Source of the DNA: Haemophilus parainfluenzae
Lineage (GTDB): Bacteria; Pseudomonadota; Gammaproteobacteria; Enterobacterales; Pasteurellaceae
Direction of reading: 5' to 3'
Length of the DNA stretch: 64,000 bases
Assembly: GCF_014931395.1 (NCBI RefSeq)
Contig: NZ_CP063120.1
Location: forward strand, 665,501 to 729,500
Shown here: one piece after another, positions 32,678-41,779 of the stretch
Layout: the number at the start of each line of letters is the position of its first letter
Numbering within the stretch: position 1 is the first letter of the stretch
Translations under genes and position numbers: made by a program
The notes under the pieces: model-generated
What the model saw: only the letters and a program-made list of their open reading frames with translations
What the model was told of the DNA's origin: nothing
Database searches by the model: none

Positions 32678-33736
32678 TTATTTAACCGTTCTATGACTCA
32701 CAAAAGTCGGCAATCCGCCCCATGCTCCACCAATAAAGCCTTTACTAGAACCAGAAGTATGTTCCGCTGTAGTGATGAAAGTTTTGCCATTCCATGCTGC
32801 TTCGTAGCCATACCAGCTCTCAGCAAGGCCACTAGATTTATATGATCCTTCTACAATTAAAGCATTAAGCTTCTCATCATAATATGCAAAGGTGTATTGA
32901 TCTTCCAATACTTGTTCTACTTTGCTCAATTTATTGTCCATAACCGCATAATAGCCGGTGTAAGCTGCACTACCACTGATACACACTGCCTCAGCTAACA
33001 CTTTTCCCTGCGTAAGTGAATAAAGTGTAATTGTCTTCTGTTCAGAATCATCATGAAGAGACAAACAGTAATCAATTGCACTACTATCAGCACTTTTACG
33101 CAATAATGCTAATACAGCATCAAATTGTTTTTCGCCTCGTTTTAATTCTGTTTTGCTAGGGTTTTTAATATAGGCAACTTGAATTTTGGGTGCGGCTTGT
33201 GGTGCTAATACCGCATGTTTCTCTTGTCCCTTACGAATTAACGCTGATGGCGTATTTAAACGCTGTTGAAATTCATCCATCTTAAGCATCGCGGCTTTTG
33301 CCCCTTCATTCGACAATTTGCCTTTAAATTGACCAGAAATGAATTCAATATTGGCATTATCTTTTAAAGCAGTTAATAACGCAGCTGTTTGTTTATCATC
33401 GAGTGCAGCGATTTGTTTATCATTAGAGTCAATATCGATCATTTTAGGTACGACACTGAGTAATTTGCCATTGATCATAATTTCTACAGGCTGACCTTTA
33501 TCGCGCTCATTATTTACCGATATTGCTAAAGAAGATTTTACTGCTGCTTTTTCACCAGCTTCTCGCCTAAATAAAAGTGAAACCAAATCTGAACCATCTT
33601 GATAACCTGCCATATTACAAGTGCCGGTATTATCACAAATCAAATCCCAGTCTTGATAAGTCTTTTCAAACCCTTTTAACGATGGCGCAGCTATTGCAGT
33701 GAGTGGTAATAGTGAGAGAAGAATAACTTTTTTCAT
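32678..33736 (-). CDS. Exported DUF1176 protein, array copy A (last in transcription order)
   Basis: 352 residues. The signal peptide MKKVILLSLLPLTAIA is followed by the array-wide YQDWDLICDNTGTC (C34/C40). A central FQQRLNTPSALI block leads to the DUF1176 C-terminal domain with WNGKTF. This copy differs from its four sisters: the two C-terminal cysteines found as GDCW and GSCKGF in copy D are both Ser here (ESWYG, GSSKGF), so a disulfide seems lost as a unit. Its middle region (about 55-130) is also the most divergent. Probably periplasmic. Function unknown. Confidence 0.85.
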   Translation of the reverse strand: MKKVILLSLLPLTAIAAPSLKGFEKTYQDWDLICDNTGTCNMAGYQDGSDLVSLLFRREAGEKAAVKSSLAISVNNERDKGQPVEIMINGKLLSVVPKMIDIDSNDKQIAALDDKQTAALLTALKDNANIEFISGQFKGKLSNEGAKAAMLKMDEFQQRLNTPSALIRKGQEKHAVLAPQAAPKIQVAYIKNPSKTELKRGEKQFDAVLALLRKSADSSAIDYCLSLHDDSEQKTITLYSLTQGKVLAEAVCISGSAAYTGYYAVMDNKLSKVEQVLEDQYTFAYYDEKLNALIVEGSYKSSGLAESWYGYEAAWNGKTFITTAEHTSGSSKGFIGGAWGGLPTFVSHRTVK

Positions 33737-33808
33737 GTTATAAATTCCTAAAAGAAGATTTGCAAAAAGTTCGTCAAATCTAAGCGCTTGTAAGCACGTG
33801 TTGTTGAT
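33737..33808 (-). repeat. Shared spacer repeat of the DUF1176 array (A/B spacer)
   Basis: About 70 bp with CTAAAAGAAGATTTGCAAAA and TCGTCAAATCTAA, containing the ribosome site AGGAATTTATAAC for copy A. The same spacer recurs at 34832-34902 and 37064-37134 (identical to each other by eye) and in part at 35938-36007. Confidence 0.8.
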
Positions 33809-34831
33809 TTATTTTACGATGATATCGCTGACGAAAATCGGTAACTGCCATGCGCCACCAGTAAAACCTTTACAAGATCCCGTTGTCCACTCTGAAGTGC
33901 GGATAAAAATTTTGCCATTCCATACTGCATCTTCACTGTTCCAGCAATCACCTATTACTCGCCCCTTGTAAATGCCTCTTACAAACGCATAACCTTGTTT
34001 TTCATCATAGCCTGCTTCGTTGTACTGATCCGCCAACACTTGTTCTACTTTGCTCAGTTTGTCATCGAGTACAGCATAGTAATTAGTGTATTGATAAGCG
34101 GCTCTGGCACAGAGTGCTTCAGCTAATACCTTGTTTTGTGTTAAGGGATAAAGCGTTATATCTTGGCTTTCTAAGTCTTCATCAACGCAGCCATCGTGGG
34201 CTTTACGTAACAGTGCTAGAACATGATTAAATTGTTTTTCACCGCGTTTTAATTCTATTGTTTTGCGGTTGTTCACGCTAACAGCATCAATTTTGGATTC
34301 AGCTTTTGGCGCTAATACCGCATGTTTTTCTTGACCTTGGCGAATGAGTGCCGAAGGCGTATTTAAACGTTGCTGAAATTCATCCATTTTAAGCATCGCA
34401 GCGGCTGCACCTTTATCAGATACTTTTTCCTTGAACTCACCAAACACCACTTCAATATCTGCATTACCTTTTAGCGCCGTGAGTAATTCTGTTGTTTGTT
34501 TTTCACTTAATTTTGCAATTCCCTCTTCTGAGATGTTTTGGATTGCACCGATTGATTGACCATTTAAGATAATTTCAGCCGTTTTATTACCCACATCTTC
34601 AGGTAATAATGCCAACTGTGCGCTCACAGGTGCTTGCTCACCCGCACTTCGAGTAAATAAAATCGAAACAGGATGCTCAGAGCCATCTCTTTCTTCTTGA
34701 TAACCCGCCATATTACAAGTGCCGGTATTATCACAAATTAAATCCCAATCTTGATAGATTTCAAAAAAACCTTTAATTGGTGTTGCCATTGCGGTGAGTG
34801 GTAATAATGAGAGAAGAAGAAGTTTTTTCAT
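33809..34831 (-). CDS. Exported DUF1176 protein, array copy B
   Basis: 340 residues with signal peptide MKKLLLLSLLPLTAMA. The N-terminal half is nearly identical to copy D (same GFFEIYQDWD head and EERDGSEHPVSILFTR), but the C-terminal half follows copies C and E (KAHDGCVDEDLESQDITLYP, EWTTGSCKGF). It is thus a mosaic. Six cysteines in three likely pairs: DNTGTC pair, GCVD/EALC, GDCW/GSCKG. Own AGGA ribosome site in a 71-bp spacer that is shared along the array. Confidence 0.85.
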   Translation of the reverse strand: MKKLLLLSLLPLTAMATPIKGFFEIYQDWDLICDNTGTCNMAGYQEERDGSEHPVSILFTRSAGEQAPVSAQLALLPEDVGNKTAEIILNGQSIGAIQNISEEGIAKLSEKQTTELLTALKGNADIEVVFGEFKEKVSDKGAAAAMLKMDEFQQRLNTPSALIRQGQEKHAVLAPKAESKIDAVSVNNRKTIELKRGEKQFNHVLALLRKAHDGCVDEDLESQDITLYPLTQNKVLAEALCARAAYQYTNYYAVLDDKLSKVEQVLADQYNEAGYDEKQGYAFVRGIYKGRVIGDCWNSEDAVWNGKIFIRTSEWTTGSCKGFTGGAWQLPIFVSDIIVK

Positions 34832-35900
34832 GTTATCAATTCCTAAAAGAAGATTTGCAAAAAATTCGTCAAATCTAACCGCTTGTAGTAAGCGTTGTTT
34901 GTTTATTTGACGATGACGTGACTAACAAAAATAGGTAACTGCCACGTACCTCCGGGAAGCCCTTTACAAGAGCCTGTTGTCCACTCTGAAGTACGGATAA
35001 AGATTTTGCCATTCCATACTGCGTCTTGCCCAGCCAAACAATCACCTAATGCTCGACCTTTGTAAGAACCTCTTACAAACGCATAACCTTGTTTTTCATC
35101 ATAGCCTGCTTCGTTGTACTGCTCCGCTAAGACTTGTTCTACTTTGCTCAGTTTGTCATCGAGTACAGCATAGTAGTTGGTGCTTTGATAAGCGCCTTTG
35201 AAACAAAGCGCTTCAGCTAATACCTTATTATGCGTTAACGGATAAATCGTTATATCTTGGCTTTCTAAGTCTTCATCAACGCAGCCATCGTGAGCTTTAC
35301 GTAACAGTGCGAGCACGTTATCGTATTGTTTTTCACCGAGTTTTAATTCTATTGTTTTGCGGTTCTTCACACTAACAGCATCAATTTTGGGTTTAACTTT
35401 TGGCGCTAATACTGCATGTTTCTCTTGACCTTGGCTGATGAGTGCGGAAGGGGTATTTAATCGTTGTTGGAATTCATCCATTTTGAGCATGGCTGCCGCT
35501 GCGCCTTTGTCTGACACTTTAAGCGTGGTTTTCCCATAGGTTAGACGAATTTCGCTCTCTTTTTTCAATCCGCTAAGTAATGCTTTGGTTTGCTCTTCAG
35601 TCAGCTTATCTGGCGCGTCGTCAGAAATATGCTTGACTTTGCCTAATGATTTACCATTTAACCAAATTTCAATGTCTTGACCGACTTGAACATCACGGTC
35701 GGCTTCTCCGAATGGTAAAATAGTGAACTTGCCTTCCACTGCAGCATTTTCGCCTGCCGCACGAGTAAATAAAATAGAGACTGGGTCACTACTTTCATCC
35801 TGATAACCTGCTATACGACAAGTGCCCGTGTTATCACATACTAAATCCCAATCTTGGTAGTTTCCAATACCTTTGATTGATGTTGAAGCTGCCATTGCAG
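34400..35900. repeat. Segmental duplication, left member
   Basis: The N-terminal part of copy B, the spacer and copy C repeat at an offset of 2232 bp as the N-terminal part of copy D, the spacer and copy E (about 36632-38130). The offset is exact at several anchors: stop codons 34903/37135 and start codons 34831/37063. The boundaries given are approximate. Confidence 0.75.
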
Positions 35901-35937
35901 TAAATGGTAATAATGAGAGAAGAATAACTTTTTTCAT
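34903..35937 (-). CDS. Exported DUF1176 protein, array copy C
   Basis: 344 residues, signal peptide MKKVILLSLLPFTAMAAS. The protein is almost identical to copy E: only a few N-terminal residues, one Ile/Met and one Ala/Val differ, and the nucleotide sequence is visually identical over about 800 bases of the 3' part. The mid-region (GEADRDVQVGQDIEIWLNG, TTLKVSDKGAAAAML) is a second N-terminal type, different from that of B and D. All three cysteine pairs are present. Recent duplicate. Confidence 0.85.
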   Translation of the reverse strand: MKKVILLSLLPFTAMAASTSIKGIGNYQDWDLVCDNTGTCRIAGYQDESSDPVSILFTRAAGENAAVEGKFTILPFGEADRDVQVGQDIEIWLNGKSLGKVKHISDDAPDKLTEEQTKALLSGLKKESEIRLTYGKTTLKVSDKGAAAAMLKMDEFQQRLNTPSALISQGQEKHAVLAPKVKPKIDAVSVKNRKTIELKLGEKQYDNVLALLRKAHDGCVDEDLESQDITIYPLTHNKVLAEALCFKGAYQSTNYYAVLDDKLSKVEQVLAEQYNEAGYDEKQGYAFVRGSYKGRALGDCLAGQDAVWNGKIFIRTSEWTTGSCKGLPGGTWQLPIFVSHVIVK

Positions 35938-36007
35938 GTTATCAATTCCTAAAAGAAGATTTGCAAAAATAGAAGAAATCTGCCCGCTTACAAGTGGGCA
36001 GCGGTTT

Positions 36008-37063
36008 TTATTTAACGTTCATCTCGCTCACAAAAATCGGCAATCCGCTCCAAGCTCCACCCGCAAACCCTTTGCAAGAGCCAGAGGTATGTTCTTCAGT
36101 ACGGATAAAGGTTTTGCCATTCCAAACAGCTTCTTGCCCAGACCAACAATCTCCAAGACCACGCCCTTTAAATGATCCTTCTACCTTTAAAACATGAGTG
36201 TTTTTATCATAATCAGCATAGTTATACTGGTTTGCTAGCACTTGTTCAATTTTGGTTAATTTTTCGTCTAATACGGCATAGTAATAAGTGGATTGATAGG
36301 CTCCAGCAAGACAAATCGCTTCAGCTAGCACTTTTCCTTTCGTTAGCGGGTAAAGTGTAATTTGTTCATTCCATACATCATCTTTATGAAGTGCATAACA
36401 GTAATTTTCTGAGTTTTTATTCGTCCTATTACTTTTACGTAATAAAGCTAATACTGCATCAAATTGTTTTTCACCGCGTTTTAGTTCCGTGGTTTGGCGG
36501 TTATTCACACTTACTGCCTCAATTTTTTGTGCAGCCTGTGGCGCTAATACCGCATGTTTTTCTTTGCCTTGACGAATAAGTGCGGAAGGCGTATTTAAAC
36601 GTTGTTGAAATTCATCCATTTTGAGCATGGCTGCCGCCGCGCCCTTATCAGAGACTTTCTCCTTAAACTCACCAAACACCACTTCAATACTTGCGTTTCC
36701 TTTTAGCGCCGTGAGTAATTCTGTTGTTTGTTTTTCACTTAATTTTACAATTCCCTCTTCTGAGATATTTTGGATTGCACCGAGTGATTGACCATTTAAG
36801 ATAATTTCAGCCGTTTTATTACTCAGTTCATCGGGTAATAATGCTAATTGCGCCGTCACAGGTGCTTGCTCTCCCGCACTTCGAGTAAATAAAATCGAAA
36901 CAGGATGCTCAGAGCCATCTCTTTCTTCTTGATAACCCGCCATATTACAAGTGCCGGTATTATCACAAATTAAATCCCAATCTTGATAGATTTCAAAAAA
37001 ACCTTTAATTGGTGTTGCCATTGCGGTGAGTGGTAATAATGAGAGAAGAAGAAGTTTTTTCAT
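36008..37063 (-). CDS. Exported DUF1176 protein, array copy D
   Basis: 351 residues. N-terminal half as copy B, with the same first 71 residues apart from single changes; C-terminal half as copy A type (ENYCYALHKDD, EEHTSGSCKGFAGGAWSGLP). All six cysteines are kept, including GDCW and GSCKGF. The downstream spacer contains a CTGCCC/GGGCAG hairpin (35983-36003) not seen in the other spacers, which could tune expression of copies C to A. Confidence 0.85.
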   Translation of the reverse strand: MKKLLLLSLLPLTAMATPIKGFFEIYQDWDLICDNTGTCNMAGYQEERDGSEHPVSILFTRSAGEQAPVTAQLALLPDELSNKTAEIILNGQSLGAIQNISEEGIVKLSEKQTTELLTALKGNASIEVVFGEFKEKVSDKGAAAAMLKMDEFQQRLNTPSALIRQGKEKHAVLAPQAAQKIEAVSVNNRQTTELKRGEKQFDAVLALLRKSNRTNKNSENYCYALHKDDVWNEQITLYPLTKGKVLAEAICLAGAYQSTYYYAVLDEKLTKIEQVLANQYNYADYDKNTHVLKVEGSFKGRGLGDCWSGQEAVWNGKTFIRTEEHTSGSCKGFAGGAWSGLPIFVSEMNVK

Positions 37064-38130
37064 GTTATCAATTCCTAAAAGAAGATTTGCAAAAAATTCG
37101 TCAAATCTAACCGCTTGTAGTAAGCGTTGTTTGTTTATTTGACGATGACGTGACTAACAAAAATAGGTAACTGCCACGTACCTCCGGGAAGCCCTTTACA
37201 AGAGCCTGTTGTCCACTCTGAAGTACGGATAAAGATTTTGCCATTCCATACTGCGTCTTGCCCAGCCAAACAATCACCTAATGCTCGACCTTTGTAAGAA
37301 CCTCTTACAAACGCATAACCTTGTTTTTCATCATAGCCTGCTTCGTTGTACTGCTCCGCTAAGACTTGTTCTACTTTGCTCAGTTTGTCATCGAGTACAG
37401 CATAGTAGTTGGTGCTTTGATAAGCGCCTTTGAAACAAAGCGCTTCAGCTAATACCTTATTATGCGTTAACGGATAAATCGTTATATCTTGGCTTTCTAA
37501 GTCTTCATCAACGCAGCCATCGTGAGCTTTACGTAACAGTGCGAGCACGTTATCGTATTGTTTTTCACCGAGTTTTAATTCTATTGTTTTGCGGTTCTTC
37601 ACACTAACAGCATCAATTTTGGGTTTAACTTTTGGCGCTAATACTGCATGTTTCTCTTGACCTTGGCTGATGAGTGCGGAAGGGGTATTTAATCGTTGTT
37701 GGAATTCATCCATTTTGAGCATGGCTGCCGCTGCGCCTTTGTCTGACACTTTAAGCGTGGTTTTCCCATAGGTTAGACGAATTTCGCTCTCTTTTTTCAA
37801 TCCGCTAAGTAATGCTTTGGTTTGCTCTTCAGTCAGCTTATCTGGCGCGTCGTCAGAAATATGCTTGACTTTGCCTAATGATTTACCATTTAACCAAATT
37901 TCAATGTCTTGACCGACTTGTACATCACGGTCGGCTTCACCAAATGGTAAAATAGTGAACTTTCCTTCCACTACAGCATTTTCGCCTGCCGCACGAGTAA
38001 ATAAAATAGAGACTGGGTCACTACTTTCATCCTGATAACCCGCCATACGACAAGTGCCCGTGTTATCACACACTAAATCCCAATCTTGGTAGTTTCCCAT
38101 ACCTTTGATTGAGGTAGCCATTGCAGCTAC
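36632..38130. repeat. Segmental duplication, right member
   Basis: Partner of 34400-35900. Within copy E the first clear base differences from copy C appear near 37921 (tacatc against aacatc), so the 3' two thirds are visually identical while the 5' end has started to drift. Confidence 0.75.
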
Positions 38131-38163
38131 TGGCAATAACGTCAATAACAATACTTTTTTCAT
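37135..38163 (-). CDS. Exported DUF1176 protein, array copy E (first in transcription order)
   Basis: 342 residues, signal peptide MKKVLLLTLLPVAAMA, distinct from the others at the very start, then the same protein as copy C. Its upstream spacer (27 bp to the pgl stop) lacks the common array spacer, so the array probably shares the zwf-pgl transcript. The WNGKIFIRTSEWTTGSCKG segment is the DUF1176 hallmark. DUF1176 proteins are exported proteins of unknown role. Confidence 0.85.
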   Translation of the reverse strand: MKKVLLLTLLPVAAMATSIKGMGNYQDWDLVCDNTGTCRMAGYQDESSDPVSILFTRAAGENAVVEGKFTILPFGEADRDVQVGQDIEIWLNGKSLGKVKHISDDAPDKLTEEQTKALLSGLKKESEIRLTYGKTTLKVSDKGAAAAMLKMDEFQQRLNTPSALISQGQEKHAVLAPKVKPKIDAVSVKNRKTIELKLGEKQYDNVLALLRKAHDGCVDEDLESQDITIYPLTHNKVLAEALCFKGAYQSTNYYAVLDDKLSKVEQVLAEQYNEAGYDEKQGYAFVRGSYKGRALGDCLAGQDAVWNGKIFIRTSEWTTGSCKGLPGGTWQLPIFVSHVIVK

Positions 38164-38190
38164 CTCGAAGTTCCTTTTTTGATGGGCGTA

Positions 38191-38889
38191 TTACAATAAT
38201 GCTGCCGCCGCTTTATCCAAATACCATTCCGTCACGCCATTTTTTGCTTTAATTTTTGCTGCGGGATAAGGCAGATTCTCTGCAGGAGTCGTTTGGATTT
38301 CTTTTAAAATGTCTGCTTTGCTTTCGCCAGTGACTAAATAGGTAATGCGTTTGGCTTGTTCAATGAGTTTGGCTGTTTTAGAAATGCGAATTTGACCACT
38401 TTCAGGGTGTTTGGCAATGACAGCTAGGTTTTCATCATTAAAATTAGTTTGATGTGGGAAGAGAGAAGCGGTATGACCGTCAGTCCCCATACCTAAAATG
38501 ATCCAATCAAAAACACCGTTTGGAATGACCGCACTTAATTCTTCTTCGAAACGTTTTAACTCAAAGTGCGGTTCATTTTCGCCACGAATTCGGTGGATAT
38601 TTTCTGCGGGAATTTGAATATGATCAAATAAGCGTTTTTGCACTTCACCGTAGTTGCTTTCTGAATCTGTTGGCGGAACCATGCGATCATCACCCCACCA
38701 AAAATGCAGATTTCTCCAGTTGATTTGTTCGGTATAAGGCGCTTTGGCTAAAGTTTTGAATAACAGCTTAGGCGTTGAACCGCCAGAAAGAGAAATATGC
38801 ACAGGGTGATTTAATTGGCTATAAATCACAAATTCTTGGGCGATCTTTTCAACAGCGTGTTGAGCCGTTGGGAAGGTGATGGTGTTCAT
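38191..38889 (-). CDS. pgl: 6-phosphogluconolactonase
   Basis: 232 residues of the DevB/SOL type. ISLSGGSTPK near 33-42, WWGDDRMVPP and the catalytic region GMGTDGHTASLFPH. It hydrolyses 6-phosphogluconolactone in the oxidative pentose phosphate pathway, between zwf upstream and gnd downstream on the same strand. Confidence 0.95.
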   Translation of the reverse strand: MNTITFPTAQHAVEKIAQEFVIYSQLNHPVHISLSGGSTPKLLFKTLAKAPYTEQINWRNLHFWWGDDRMVPPTDSESNYGEVQKRLFDHIQIPAENIHRIRGENEPHFELKRFEEELSAVIPNGVFDWIILGMGTDGHTASLFPHQTNFNDENLAVIAKHPESGQIRISKTAKLIEQAKRITYLVTGESKADILKEIQTTPAENLPYPAAKIKAKNGVTEWYLDKAAAALL

Positions 38890-38915
38890 GTTTGTTTCTC
38901 TCTATTCGGTGATAA

Positions 38916-38941
38916 GCCTTCTTCTATTTATTGAAGAAGGC
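38916..38941 (-). terminator. Hairpin between zwf and pgl
   Basis: GCCTTCTTC and GAAGAAGGC form a nine-pair stem with no long T run, so it may only partly terminate and could set the ratio of zwf to pgl and the array. Confidence 0.5.
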
Positions 38942-38954
38942 GAGATATTGATGA

Positions 38955-40436
38955 CTAAACCTTTTTCTTCATTTTACCGCTTGGTTTACGCCATACGCGA
39001 CCACTTTTCGCAATGAGTTTTTCGGCTGCAATCGGTCCCCAAGTGCCCGCTTCATATTCGTAGATTCGACCACCAGCTTCTTTGTAATCCAAAATCGGTT
39101 GCACAAATTTCCATGCAGCGTGCACCGCATCCGTACGCGCAAAGAGTGTGGCATCGCCCTTCATCGCATCAAGCAATAAGCGTTCATAAGCCGTGAGCAC
39201 TTGCTCATCGGCTAAATCGGCATAACGGAAATCCATTGAGACTTCTTTGGCTTCAAAGCCCGCACCTGGTTTTTTCAAACCAAAGCGCATTGAAATGGCT
39301 TCATCAGGTTGAATACGGATGATCAATTTATTCTCAGGCGCATTTTGACTGAATACCGGATGTGGTGTAGTTTTGAAATGAATCACAATTTCTGTCACAC
39401 GTGCCGGTAAGCGTTTACCTGTACGCACATAGAAAGGTACGCCAGCCCAACGCCAGTTTTCGATTTCGCAACGTAATGCCATAAAGGTTTCAGTGCGAGA
39501 GTTAGCTGGAACGCCTTTTTCCTGTAAATAGCCTTTAACTTCTTTGCCATCAATTTCCGCTGCAGTATATTGACCAAGCACTAAGTTGTGCTCAACGTCA
39601 TCTTGCGTTAATGGACGTAAAGAATGCATGACTTTGGCCACTTCATCACGCATTGAGTTCGCATTGATGATTGCGGGTGGTTCCATGGCAACCATGGCTA
39701 AAACTTGTAATAAGTGGTTTTGGAACATGTCACGCATTGCGCCAGAACCATCATAATAGCCACCACGTTCTTCTACACCAATGGCTTCGGCACCCGTAAT
39801 TTCGACATAATCAATGTAATTACGGTTCCAAAGTGGTTCGAATAAGCCATTCGAGAAGCGCAAAACAAGCAAGTTTTGTACGGTTTCTTTACCAAGATAA
39901 TGATCGATACGATAGATCTGATGTTCTTCAAAGAAACGATGAATTTGGACGTCGAGTTCTTGTGCTGTTTTTTCATCGTAACCAAAAGGTTTTTCGACAA
40001 TAATACGTTTCCAACCGTCTTTTTCTTCGTTTAAACCATGGGCCGCGAGGCATTCTGGAATTACACCATATAAGCTTGGTGGCGTGGACATATAGTAAAG
40101 GGTGTTGCCATTTGTTTGATATTTAGTATGTAATTCTTCTAAACGTGGGACTAATTTACCGTAATCCGCAGCATCAGATGTGTTTACCGCTTGGTAATAG
40201 AGATGACTACAAAAAGCGTCTAGCGTTTCTGGAGTGGTTTCTTCTGTTTCAAGTAACGCTTCACGCATTTTTTCACGGAAAGTCTCATCGTTTAATTCTG
40301 AACGCGCGACACCTAATACAGAAAATTTGTTTAAACGACCAAATTTGAAGAGATTATAAAGTGCTGGAATGAGTTTACGGTGCGTTAAATCACCAGAAGC
40401 ACCAAAAATTACGATACAATTATTATTTGTTTGCAT
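38955..40436 (-). CDS. zwf: Glucose-6-phosphate 1-dehydrogenase
   Basis: 493 residues from the ATG of [17 protein letters not shown], which has AAGGAATAAT before it and gives the family length; an in-frame ATG 24 codons upstream is rejected. NADP motif [13 protein letters not shown] at 10-22 and catalytic [14 protein letters not shown] (about 173-186). It starts the oxidative pentose phosphate pathway. Confidence 0.97.
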   Translation of the reverse strand: MQTNNNCIVIFGASGDLTHRKLIPALYNLFKFGRLNKFSVLGVARSELNDETFREKMREALLETEETTPETLDAFCSHLYYQAVNTSDAADYGKLVPRLEELHTKYQTNGNTLYYMSTPPSLYGVIPECLAAHGLNEEKDGWKRIIVEKPFGYDEKTAQELDVQIHRFFEEHQIYRIDHYLGKETVQNLLVLRFSNGLFEPLWNRNYIDYVEITGAEAIGVEERGGYYDGSGAMRDMFQNHLLQVLAMVAMEPPAIINANSMRDEVAKVMHSLRPLTQDDVEHNLVLGQYTAAEIDGKEVKGYLQEKGVPANSRTETFMALRCEIENWRWAGVPFYVRTGKRLPARVTEIVIHFKTTPHPVFSQNAPENKLIIRIQPDEAISMRFGLKKPGAGFEAKEVSMDFRYADLADEQVLTAYERLLLDAMKGDATLFARTDAVHAAWKFVQPILDYKEAGGRIYEYEAGTWGPIAAEKLIAKSGRVWRKPSGKMKKKV

Positions 40437-40508
40437 ATTATTCCTTATTGTTCCGAGTAGTGTTTTTAAATAATGCAATATATTACTGCACTTTACCAAT
40501 CGAACCAA

Positions 40509-41315
40509 TCAATTAAATTGAAAGACAGATGCCCAATTTTGTGTATTATCTGACACCATCACAAAGGGTGGATTAATTAAACTTTCACGCTGATTATAGG
40601 TGAGCGGCTGATAGTGCGGATCGAAAATCATCCCATTGATTTCAGCTAATAAAATTTCAGCGCCTGCCGTATCCCATTCACCGGTTTTGCCGAGGCGAAC
40701 ATAGCAATCAACAATTCCTTCTGCAACCAAACCACTTTTCAAACTACTCGAACCCACCACCGTAAATTCACATGCCAAATTCTTCGCCAAAATCGACCGC
40801 ACTTTTTCTTGTGAGGTGGTGGCGCCTACGGCGATTTTTAACGGTTTTGTAAGATCAATTTTTCTTGGCTGTAAGCGTGTTATCTCTTTATCACTCTGTT
40901 TGAATGCGCCGAAACCTTTCATGGCGTAATAGGTGATATTCAAAATAGGGAAGTGAATCACGCCTAGCACAGGTTGGTGGTCTTGCACGAGTGTAATCAA
41001 TACGGAGAATTGATCGGTGCGATCAATAAATTGCTGCGTGCCATCAAGGGGATCGATTAACCAATAAGTTTGCCAAGTTTGGCGTTGTTTAAAGGGGATA
41101 TTGCAGTTTTCCTCTGAAAGAACAGGAATGTCAGGGAAAAGTGCGGTCAGTTTTTCGATTAAAAATTGGCTGACAAATAAATCGGCTTCCGTAACGGGGG
41201 TGTTATCCGATTTAGTTTGTATTATCACATTCTGTTGGTAAAAATGAGTTAAATGTTTTCCCGCTTCATTAGCGAGTGTGCGGACTTGATCGAGAAGAGA
41301 TTGAGATAATTGCAT
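40509..41315 (-). CDS. cysQ: 3'(2'),5'-bisphosphate nucleotidase CysQ
   Basis: 268 residues of the inositol monophosphatase superfamily. Metal ligands: SEEN at 67-70, DPLDGT at 88-93 and WDTAGAEILL in the C-terminal half. It removes the 3' phosphate from PAP/PAPS, protecting sulfur assimilation. The zwf-cysQ-OPT order agrees with what I recall of H. influenzae. Confidence 0.93.
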   Translation of the reverse strand: MQLSQSLLDQVRTLANEAGKHLTHFYQQNVIIQTKSDNTPVTEADLFVSQFLIEKLTALFPDIPVLSEENCNIPFKQRQTWQTYWLIDPLDGTQQFIDRTDQFSVLITLVQDHQPVLGVIHFPILNITYYAMKGFGAFKQSDKEITRLQPRKIDLTKPLKIAVGATTSQEKVRSILAKNLACEFTVVGSSSLKSGLVAEGIVDCYVRLGKTGEWDTAGAEILLAEINGMIFDPHYQPLTYNQRESLINPPFVMVSDNTQNWASVFQFN

Positions 41316-41324
41316 GTTTATTTC

Positions 41325-41729
41325 CTACTTTGATTTCGGTAATAACAAGGAGAGGCAAATTGTCGTATAGATTGCTAGGATGGCAGAGCCCTCTAAGACG
41401 AATAATACACGGTCAGTCAGATATTGGGTATTTTGTGCGATGAGAAGATTGCCGATACTCCAATAACAAAAAAGAATGATGAATGAAAAAATGAGGATTT
41501 TATTCCACTGATGACGTAGATAGCCGCGGTATTTAGCAAAGTAAGCGTTGATTATCGCTGGCACGGTAAGTGGCCAGAATGTAAGAAAGAAACCAAATAA
41601 TGCCGCATCGACGTTACCTTCTTTGCAGTAGTCTAGGCCAAAAATGGCATAAGCAATAACGCTACCTATCAACTGAGTAATCAGTGGGAAGATAATCATT
41701 GCCTTTAGATAAGGAGATTGCGTTGACAC
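41325..41729 (-). CDS. Four-helix membrane protein of unknown function
   Basis: 134 residues with a GTG start, supported by AGGAG six bases upstream. Four hydrophobic helices (about 11-31, 43-63, 77-98 and 105-128). No motif recognised. It ends nine bases before the cysQ start on the same strand, so it is probably co-transcribed with cysQ. Confidence 0.7.
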   Translation of the reverse strand: MSTQSPYLKAMIIFPLITQLIGSVIAYAIFGLDYCKEGNVDAALFGFFLTFWPLTVPAIINAYFAKYRGYLRHQWNKILIFSFIILFCYWSIGNLLIAQNTQYLTDRVLFVLEGSAILAIYTTICLSLLLPKSK

Positions 41730-41744
41730 CTTAAGCTCCTAGAA

Positions 41745-41772
41745 AAATAGGCTATCCGAGGACAGCCTATTT
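41745..41772 (-). terminator. Terminator after the OPT transporter
   Basis: AAATAGGCTATCC-GA-GGACAGCCTATTT is a 13-pair stem (one wobble on the minus strand) with T-rich sequence after it in the leftward direction. Confidence 0.85.
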
Positions 41773-41779
41773 AAATCCA

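Noticed and set aside
33737..37134. Regularly spaced repeats resembling a CRISPR-like periodicity
   Set aside because: The period is about 1.1 kb and the repeats are gene spacers of a tandem gene family; there are no short repeats with unique spacers and no cas genes.
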